Assembly (NCBI GenBank): GCA_001799895.1
Contig: MGUI01000018.1
Location: 1 to 57,336 of the forward strand
Reading direction: 5' to 3'
Origin: Elusimicrobia bacterium GWD2_63_28
GTDB taxonomy: Bacteria > Elusimicrobiota > Elusimicrobia > Elusimicrobiales > UBA9959
DNA length: 57,336 bases
The position numbers were made by a program, and so were the translations under genes. Positions within the stretch are counted from its first letter, which is position 1. Every line of letters starts with the position of its first letter. Positions 51,240 to 57,336 of the stretch are shown piece after piece. The notes beneath the pieces were generated by a model, which made no database searches, was not told the DNA's origin, and worked only from the letters and a program-made list of their open reading frames with translations.

Positions 51240-52674
51240 AGAGAAGTTCCCAGTTGGCCTCGTTGTTCTGCTCAAGCAGTTTGACCCCCGCGGCGTTCAG
51301 TTCGCGCTTTATGGCGTCCGCTTTCTGGTAGTCTTTCTGCGCTTTCGCCGACAGGAGCTCGGCTACTTTCCCGTCTATGAAAGACCTGGCCACCCCTTTC
51401 TCTGCCAGGACCCTGTCGTTAAGGGCCGCGACGTGTCCGGCCGGGTTTTCCTCTAGGAGACCCAACACGCCGGATATGCGGCGGAGGCTGGCCAGGAATG
51501 GGACGAAGATCGCGGCTTTTTCAGGGACCGGGTAATTCTTGGAGGCCAAGACCTTGTTGATCTCCCTGAACGCGTCCGAAAGCTCGGAAATGGCCTTGGG
51601 GGTGTTGAAATTGTCGTCCATGCATTCTGCGAAGGTTTTTTCGATATCGCGCACCTTCGGCGGCACTTTTTCCGGGGAGACGCTCCCGGCTTCGCCCAGG
51701 AGGGCGTTCATGCGGGTCAGGGTGCTGTAAAAATAATAGAGCCTCTTCCGCGCGTTGATGAACAGGTCCCTGGAGAAATCGATATTGGATGCGTAGTTCT
51801 GGACCAGGATGGCGTATCTCAATTCCTCGGGGAAATAAGTCTTAAGCGCGTCCTTTATGGTCATGAAATTCCCGGTGCTTTTGCTCATCTTGCTGCCGTT
51901 AAGCATGACGAGCCCGTTATGCACCCAGTACTTGGCGAAAGATTTTCCGCTGTACGCCTCGCTCTGCGCCACCTCGTTCTCGTGATGAGGGAAGATCAGG
52001 TCTAGGCCGCCTCCGTGGATGTCGATAGTCTCTCCCAGGTATTTCATCGCCATCGCGGAGCATTCTATATGCCAGCCGGGGCGCCCGCGCCCCCAAGGAG
52101 ACTCCCAGAACGGCTCCCCTTCCTTGTAGGGCTTCCATAGGCAGAAATCAGCGCTGTCCCTCTTGTTGGGGGTGTCCTCCGCGTTGATGAGCTCATCCTT
52201 GCTCCGGTTGGAGAGTTTTCCGTATCCGCGGTACTTTGCGATGTCGAAGAAAACTTCTCCGTTATTCACGTAAGCGTAACCCTTCTCTATGAGCCCGCTT
52301 ATCATCCCGATTATATCCTCGATGCATTCGGTAACCTTGGGCTCGTGGGTGGCTTCTCTTACCTTAAGCCGGCGCAGGTCCCGGGAGTTCTCTTCGATGT
52401 AGTGGGCGCTGATCTCGGAACTGGGCCTGCCGTCCTCGTTGGCGCGTTTTATTATCTTGTCGTCGACGTCTGTGAAATTCCGCACGTACGCGACCTCGAA
52501 GTTGGAATACTCGAAATAGTTACGGATGACGTCGTAGACAACCGCCTGGCGGGCGTGGCCTATGTGGATCTCGTCGTAGGGGGTAATCCCGCAGGCGTAC
52601 ATCTTCACTTTGCCCGCGGAGAGCGGTTCGAATTTCACCTTCGTCCTTGTCAACGTGTTGTATATCCGTATCAT
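51232..52674 (-). CDS. cysS: Cysteinyl-tRNA synthetase
   Basis: A 480-residue class I synthetase of full length. HIGH motif in [13 protein letters not shown] in [10 protein letters not shown], zinc Cys at CGITPYD and in ECSAMAMK, and the conserved FPHHENE. The C-terminal anticodon-binding domain is present. Likely the cell's own cysS, placed at the head of the accessory operon; a special role in the pathway is possible but not shown. The aldolase start overlaps its end by 8 bp. Confidence 0.95.
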   Translation of the reverse strand: MIRIYNTLTRTKVKFEPLSAGKVKMYACGITPYDEIHIGHARQAVVYDVIRNYFEYSNFEVAYVRNFTDVDDKIIKRANEDGRPSSEISAHYIEENSRDLRRLKVREATHEPKVTECIEDIIGMISGLIEKGYAYVNNGEVFFDIAKYRGYGKLSNRSKDELINAEDTPNKRDSADFCLWKPYKEGEPFWESPWGRGRPGWHIECSAMAMKYLGETIDIHGGGLDLIFPHHENEVAQSEAYSGKSFAKYWVHNGLVMLNGSKMSKSTGNFMTIKDALKTYFPEELRYAILVQNYASNIDFSRDLFINARKRLYYFYSTLTRMNALLGEAGSVSPEKVPPKVRDIEKTFAECMDDNFNTPKAISELSDAFREINKVLASKNYPVPEKAAIFVPFLASLRRISGVLGLLEENPAGHVAALNDRVLAEKGVARSFIDGKVAELLSAKAQKDYQKADAIKRELNAAGVKLLEQNNEANWELLYD

Positions 52675-52686
52675 AAGACCCCTGCT

Positions 52687-52701
52687 GCGGCTGAGTGCCG
52701 C
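52687..52701 (-). other. Small hairpin in the cysS leader
   Basis: GCGGC (52687-52691) and GCCGC (52697-52701) pair with a 5-base loop in the untranslated leader, just upstream of the cysS ribosome site. It may weakly affect translation. No T-box features are visible. Confidence 0.35.
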
Positions 52702-52728
52702 GATGTGTTTTTTCTGCGGTTATTGAGT

Positions 52729-52738
52729 ATTATATAAT
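52729..52738. promoter_or_regulatory. Divergent -10 boxes between cysS and the PAP2 gene
   Basis: The palindromic ATTATATAAT gives TATAAT in both directions (minus strand 52729-52734, plus strand 52733-52738). It lies about 55-60 bp from the cysS start and about 48 bp from the PAP2 start, so both transcripts may begin here. No clear -35 elements are visible. Confidence 0.5.
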
Positions 52739-52785
52739 TATTTAGATATGGGATTCAGCACTCTGCCGCTAGGCGTGCCCAACAT

Positions 52786-53514
52786 ATGAAACCTCCGTTC
52801 TGCTTTAAGACCCGGTCGCTGTTTTTCGTGCTGCTGGCGCTGGCGGCCGGTTCCCGGGCCGTATCCGCCGCGGACCAGCCCGTAAAATTGCCGGACTCCG
52901 GCTATATCGCCCAGTCGCGGGCCGCGTTCCCGGATTTCCCTCCCCCTCCCCTCCCCGAAAGCGGGCAGGGTAAGAGCGACGTCGCCGAAGTCCTGGCCTG
53001 GCAGGCCCGGCGCACGGCCGAAGACTGCGCGAGGTTGAAGGCTGAAACGTACACCAGTTACGGGGTAATGTACGGAGCCCTCAGCCCATTCCCCGCTCCT
53101 CTGCCGGAAAAGGCCGCCGCATTTTTTCGACGGGTGCGGGCTGACCTGGACTACAGCGTGGGGATCTTGAAACTGCGGCATAAGCGCCCCAGGCCGTTCT
53201 CCCGCGGCAGGCAGTTCCGTCCCTGCCATAAAAAAACCGACGGGTATTCGTACCCGAGCGGACACGCCGTTAACGCCTTCGTCTATGCGCTGATCCTCTC
53301 CGACCTGGAACCGCTGAAAAGGGACGCTTTCCTTTCCCGCGCGAGGGAAATCGCCTTGAACCGGGTCATAGCCGGGGTGCATTACCCGTCGGATATCGCG
53401 GCCGGGGAAAAGTTGGCCGGCGAGATCTATGGGATCCTCAGAAAAGAGCGTTCTTTCACCGAGGACCTCGACTTGCTGCGCGCAGAGCTGTCCTCCGCCG
53501 GGCGCCCGCAGTGA
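52786..53514 (+). CDS. PAP2-family acid phosphatase (periplasmic)
   Basis: A 242-residue protein with a signal peptide (cut near VSAAD). All three PAP2 motifs are seen: KLRHKRPRPF (K-x6-RP), YPSGHA (PSGH) and NRVIAGVHYPSD (SR-x5-H-x3-D type, with Asn-Arg replacing Ser-Arg). It is like bacterial class A non-specific acid phosphatases. In a glycan export context it could dephosphorylate a lipid carrier or exported phospho-intermediate, though soluble class A enzymes are broad. Confidence 0.85.
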   Translation: MKPPFCFKTRSLFFVLLALAAGSRAVSAADQPVKLPDSGYIAQSRAAFPDFPPPPLPESGQGKSDVAEVLAWQARRTAEDCARLKAETYTSYGVMYGALSPFPAPLPEKAAAFFRRVRADLDYSVGILKLRHKRPRPFSRGRQFRPCHKKTDGYSYPSGHAVNAFVYALILSDLEPLKRDAFLSRAREIALNRVIAGVHYPSDIAAGEKLAGEIYGILRKERSFTEDLDLLRAELSSAGRPQ

Positions 53515-53577
53515 GCCTCCCGGCCGTCGGGCCCCGGTATACCGGGCGGGGCGCAGTTCCCCTTTAGGGCGTGTTTT

Positions 53578-55359
53578 ATGAATTCTGAAAAACAGGACGA
53601 TGAATGGGAGCCGGCCGGCGGAATAGACTACCGGGAGACTTTTTGCCTGCTTTTCAGATTCGTCCTTTCCGAGAAGTACAGTTTCGCGGCAGCCTTCGCC
53701 TGGCTGATTTTATCGGTCGCTTTCAGTCTTCTTACTCCCGTCATCGCCCGGCATATCATTGACGCGGCCATCCCCTCCCGCGATATGGTCAGGCTTTCCC
53801 TCGCCGTGGCGGGCCTCCTGCTTAACTCGCTGTTTTTCCTCTGGACCAATTACCTGCTCCGCATGCGTCTCGTGGAGACCGGGCAGAGGATAATGAGAGA
53901 GCTGAAAAAGGAGATGCTGGAAAAACTGCTGTCGCTGGACATGCGGTTCCATTCCGAGAATACGGTCGGACAACTCACTGCCAGGGTCCAGGCGGATCCG
54001 GCTGCGCTCTACGAACTTTTTACGGCCACAGCGGTCAATATCTTCCGGGACGTCATCATGTTCGCGGCGACCTTCGGCATCATGTTCTATTTCAGTCCCC
54101 GGCTCGCCTCCCTGCTACTGGCGTTGTCCCCGCTCGTCGTGGCTGCAGCGGCGGTCTTCCTTCGCCGGAGTTCCTCGCTCTTTGTCGACGTCAGGCGCCT
54201 GACGGGCGACCTCTCCGGGTTCCTGACCGAACATCTGAGCGCGGTCGGGGTGCTGCAGTGCTATGGCCGGGAGGAGATGGCCGCCCTGCGCCTGGAGAAA
54301 TTGAACGGCCGCAAATTCAGCGCGGAGTTGAAGGCGGAGACGATGATGCTGCTGTTTTTTTTGAGCGTCATCCTGGTAAACCCGCTGGCCGTCGCCATGA
54401 CGCTGGGCGTCGGCGGCCGCTGGATGCTCGCCGGAGAATTTACGCTAGGGACTCTTGTCATGTTCCTGCTTTACATCGGCAAACTCTTCGACCCGGTTTT
54501 CAGTATTTCGGAGCATATCGGAGTAATACAGCGGGCTTTTTCCTCCGGGCACCGCATACAATCCCTGCTCAAACTCCGTCCGGCTATCGTCGACCCTGTT
54601 TCCCCCCGTCCCGCCGGCAGCGTCCGGGAAGGAATAGAGTTCCGCGACGTATGGATGCGCTACGCCCCGGAAGCTCCCTGGGTCTTAAAAGGCGTATCGT
54701 TCACCCTGCGCAAGGGAAAAGCCCTGGCAGTGGTGGGCGAGACAGGCGGTGGAAAGACTACCTTGTCCAATCTGCTGCTTAGGTTCTACGAACCGGAGAA
54801 AGGCGAAATACTTCTCGACGGGACAGCGATCTCAGGGATAAAATTGTCCTCCCTGCGCGGGACCATCGGACTGGTGCCGCAGGACGTGCACCTGTTCCCC
54901 GGCACCGTCATGCAGAACCTGAAACTGATGGACGAATCCGTCCCCGACGCCAAAGTGCATGCCGCCATAGCGGCCGCGGGCCTTGAACGCTTCTTCGCGC
55001 GCCACCCGCTGCGGAAGCTGATAGCTGACAGGGGGCATAACCTTTCCGCCGGGGAGAAGCAGGTCATCGCGCTGGTCCGCGCCCTGGTGGGAGAGCACGA
55101 CGTCATTGTCTTTGACGAAGCGACCTCCCAGTTAGACCCCCGCACCGAAAGGCTGATCTGCGCCGCCATGCAGCGCCTCGGTAGAACAAAGACCCTGATG
55201 CTCATCGCGCATCGCCTGTCCACGATCCGGCACGCGGAGGAGATCTTGGTGTTGTCCGGCGGTGAGATAAAGGAAACCGGGACGCACGCGGACCTGCTGT
55301 GCCGCGGCGGCCATTACGCGAAGCTGCACGAACTGCAGCACGGGAAAGAGGCCTCATGA
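53578..55359 (+). CDS. ABC exporter half-transporter (subunit 1)
   Basis: A 593-residue ABC exporter with a six-helix membrane domain (about 35-330) and an NBD. Walker A: GETGGGKTT; Q-loop VPQDVHLFPG; signature: LSAGEKQ (degenerate from LSGGQ); Walker B: VIVFDEATSQLD with the catalytic Glu; H-loop AHRL. The last codon overlaps the next gene (ATGA), so the two are a heterodimer. Substrate unknown; position beside the glycan cluster suggests export of its product. Confidence 0.93.
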   Translation: MNSEKQDDEWEPAGGIDYRETFCLLFRFVLSEKYSFAAAFAWLILSVAFSLLTPVIARHIIDAAIPSRDMVRLSLAVAGLLLNSLFFLWTNYLLRMRLVETGQRIMRELKKEMLEKLLSLDMRFHSENTVGQLTARVQADPAALYELFTATAVNIFRDVIMFAATFGIMFYFSPRLASLLLALSPLVVAAAAVFLRRSSSLFVDVRRLTGDLSGFLTEHLSAVGVLQCYGREEMAALRLEKLNGRKFSAELKAETMMLLFFLSVILVNPLAVAMTLGVGGRWMLAGEFTLGTLVMFLLYIGKLFDPVFSISEHIGVIQRAFSSGHRIQSLLKLRPAIVDPVSPRPAGSVREGIEFRDVWMRYAPEAPWVLKGVSFTLRKGKALAVVGETGGGKTTLSNLLLRFYEPEKGEILLDGTAISGIKLSSLRGTIGLVPQDVHLFPGTVMQNLKLMDESVPDAKVHAAIAAAGLERFFARHPLRKLIADRGHNLSAGEKQVIALVRALVGEHDVIVFDEATSQLDPRTERLICAAMQRLGRTKTLMLIAHRLSTIRHAEEILVLSGGEIKETGTHADLLCRGGHYAKLHELQHGKEAS

Positions 55360-57110
55360 TATCAGCCTTGCGCTGGCTTCTTCCTTACTGGCGCCCGTAT
55401 AAGTGGCGGATGGCCGGCATTCTGCTAGCCGGCCTGGCAAGCGCGGCCCTCGGGGCGTTCTACCCGTACCTGATCAAACAGGTGATCAACGGGTTGACGG
55501 CCCAGCTCACGCCGCACTACTTGCTCCGGGCTATACTGCTGGTATTGAGCGTCGGCGTCTCAAATGCCCTGATAAGCATACTTTCCCAGCGCAGCAGGGT
55601 TTACATGAATCTCCGTCTCGAGTGGGACCTGCGCAGGAAGCTCTTCGCTCATGTCCTGCGCATGGACAGAAATTTCTTTCACGCTTACACTACCGGGGAC
55701 CTGGTGACGCGGCTTCAGGACGACGTCTCCCGAAAAATATCGTGGTTCGCGTGTTCGGGGATTTTCCGCTTTGTCCAGTCGGTCTTCGCCCTTGTCGCGG
55801 TGGTGTTCATGATGTTCCTGATAAACGTGCCGCTTGCCGTGTATATGCTTATCCCGGTGCCTTTCATGCTCGCCGCCGTTCTAATGACCAACCGCAGGCT
55901 GCGCGCGCAATATGACGCTCTCCAGCTGACGATCGCACAGATATACAATTTCCTCGGCGACTGCCTCTCGACCGTCAAGCTGATCAAGGCTAACGTGAAA
56001 GAACGGACGCAATATCGCTTTTTCAGCGAAAAAACCGAGCGGCAGATGCAGGCGGAGGTGTCAGCGGCCAGGTTGGACATACTGATGTCATACTTTTCCA
56101 ATTCCGCGACCTATATTTCAGTCTCCATCCTCTTCCTGGCAGGCGGAAAGATGGTGATGGACGGGAAGGCTACGTTGGGCGACCTGATCGCTTTCCATTT
56201 GTATTCCGGTATGATAATGCGGCCGTTGCTGGATATAAGCCAGTTCTTCGTCGCCGGCAACAGGGCGGCGGCATCCATCGGCAGGGTTACGCAGATAATG
56301 GAGGGCAGAAATTCTCTTTTAGCGCCGATATCCCCCCTGCCCGTCCCCAGGCGCGTGGAAACCATTGAGGCCCGCGACGTCAGTGTGACGAGCAGTACCG
56401 GGGAGCATCTGCTGAAAAAGGTTTCTTTCACCGCGCGCCGAGGTCAACTGGTGGCTATTGTTGGAGAGATAGGTTCGGGGAAGTCCACCCTCATCTCGGC
56501 GCTTGCGCGCCTTATTGAGCTGTCTTCCGGAGAACTGTTGATTAATGGCGTGAACGTACGCGACTTTGACCCGGCAGAGTTGCGCTCACATTTCGGCTAT
56601 ATCGCGCAGGATCCGTTCATTTTCACGGACACCATAAAGAACAACATCACACTGGAGCGGGAAATGGCGGATGATCAATCGCTTCCTGCGGCTCTGCGCA
56701 TTTCCCAACTTAAACACACCATAGACAGAATGCCGCACAAAGGATTCACCCCCGTGGGAACGCGCGGGCACAAGATCTCGGGGGGACAGAAGCAGCGCAT
56801 CGCCATCGCCAGAGGCATACTTGAAAGACCCGGGATACTGATTTTTGATGATGCCACCAGCGCGATGGACGCTCGCACCGAGGATGCCTTCTGGCGCGAG
56901 TACCATGCGGAAATGCCGGATGCGATTTCTATCGTGGCCACACATCGCGTAAAAACTATCGAGCGTGCTGATCTAATCCTGACGCTCCGGGGCGGGCAGC
57001 TAGTGGAAAAAGGCACGCATGCGGAGCTATTGGCGCTTAACGGGGTATATCACGAAATGTTCAGGAATCATATAATGCCACGAAACGAAAATCATCAGAC
57101 CGGCAGCTGA
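55356..57110 (+). CDS. ABC exporter half-transporter (subunit 2)
   Basis: A 584-residue ABC exporter with six membrane helices (about 18-300) and an NBD. Walker A: GEIGSGKSTLISAL; signature: ISGGQKQRIAIARG; Walker B: GILIFDDATSAMD, where Asp replaces the usual catalytic Glu; H-loop THRVK. The ATG at 55356 overlaps the partner gene. The Asp substitution is the mark of the degenerate ATP site in heterodimeric exporters such as TM287/288. It ends about 150 bp before the right-hand repeat. Confidence 0.93.
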   Translation: MISALRWLLPYWRPYKWRMAGILLAGLASAALGAFYPYLIKQVINGLTAQLTPHYLLRAILLVLSVGVSNALISILSQRSRVYMNLRLEWDLRRKLFAHVLRMDRNFFHAYTTGDLVTRLQDDVSRKISWFACSGIFRFVQSVFALVAVVFMMFLINVPLAVYMLIPVPFMLAAVLMTNRRLRAQYDALQLTIAQIYNFLGDCLSTVKLIKANVKERTQYRFFSEKTERQMQAEVSAARLDILMSYFSNSATYISVSILFLAGGKMVMDGKATLGDLIAFHLYSGMIMRPLLDISQFFVAGNRAAASIGRVTQIMEGRNSLLAPISPLPVPRRVETIEARDVSVTSSTGEHLLKKVSFTARRGQLVAIVGEIGSGKSTLISALARLIELSSGELLINGVNVRDFDPAELRSHFGYIAQDPFIFTDTIKNNITLEREMADDQSLPAALRISQLKHTIDRMPHKGFTPVGTRGHKISGGQKQRIAIARGILERPGILIFDDATSAMDARTEDAFWREYHAEMPDAISIVATHRVKTIERADLILTLRGGQLVEKGTHAELLALNGVYHEMFRNHIMPRNENHQTGS

Positions 57111-57265
57111 AGGCTTAAAAGCCCTACGTTTATCGCTGTGTTTTCCGCTGTCCTTAATGCGGTTGTTATATAACCACTGAACCGCACAACTTTTCCGTGG
57201 GAAAAACTGCAAAAGTTCAACGCCGCGCAGGGCGCGGCTAGGGGCAAAACTGGGAATTTTAAATT
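57111..57265. other. Gap before the right-hand repeat
   Basis: Non-coding. GCCGCGC (57222-57228) and GCGCGGC (57232-57238) form a 7-bp hairpin without T-run. No gene is visible. Confidence 0.5.
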
Positions 57266-57326
57266 TTGGGGTGATTTTCAGGCCTCAGTAATAACCTACT
57301 TTGCGCAACATCCCGAGGAAACATTA
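57266..57326 (+). repeat. Direct repeat copy B (right flank of the accessory block)
   Basis: Second copy of the 61-bp segment at 39429-39490, same orientation, 84% identical. It reads WGDFQASVITYFAQHPEETL and then a TGA stop, so the frame is broken. The window ends ten bases later, so it is unknown whether a longer element follows. Confidence 0.75.
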
Positions 57327-57336
57327 TGAATTCCTT

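Overview
The window is 57.3 kb of GC-rich, densely packed bacterial chromosome from a diderm. Several outer-membrane beta-barrel proteins (PorV-like, TraF/FadL-like, DUF481) and many Sec signal peptides support an outer membrane. Gene content and style fit a free-living Elusimicrobiota-like lineage, but this is an impression from family composition and not a phylogenetic result. I found no rRNA, tRNA, CRISPR array or intact insertion sequence.

Region 1 (about 0.3-12 kb) holds a membrane glycosyltransferase, cytochrome bd oxidase (cydAB), an MBL-fold hydrolase, a PorV-like barrel fused to a CsgG-like domain, a sugar kinase/inositol phosphatase/small membrane protein operon, a lone PTS IIA protein and an APC permease with a cytoplasmic tail. 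Region 2 (12-21.3 kb) is a conserved housekeeping run on the plus strand: def-fmt-PASTA protein-rpe-response regulator, then rpsP-KH-trmD-rplS-rnhB-yraN from a good sigma-70 promoter, then nucleoside salvage (purine and pyrimidine nucleoside phosphorylases, upp), closed by a bidirectional terminator. Region 3 (21.3-34.7 kb) has an FNR-type regulator with a complete set of candidate iron-sulfur cysteines, a flippase, a clostripain-like protease, an ABC-2 exporter, an outer-membrane protein, a surE-to-pcm stress/repair operon, and a response regulator/DUF481 pair. Region 4 (34.7-39.4 kb) carries accessory genes: a secreted deiminase, two methyltransferases, a secreted TIM-barrel-like protein and an HExxH protease, plus decayed gene pieces.

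Region 5 (39.4-57.3 kb) is the most unusual part. Thirteen tightly packed, often overlapping minus-strand genes run from cysS to a HAD phosphatase. They encode an HpcH/CitE-like aldolase, a DUF616 protein, a GT2-like glycosyltransferase, a large protein with a weakly kinase-like segment, an ATP-grasp ligase, two HAD phosphatases, a SPASM radical SAM protein, a CMP-sugar-type cytidylyltransferase, a KpsS/KpsC-like capsule transferase, a methylthiotransferase-like radical SAM protein and a HisC-like aminotransferase. Divergently, a PAP2 phosphatase precedes a heterodimeric ABC exporter. One reading is a pathway that builds, CMP-activates, modifies and exports an unusual keto-acid sugar or surface glycoconjugate. 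The region is bracketed by two 61-bp direct repeats (84% identical) that look like pieces of one decayed gene, which suggests an inserted block.
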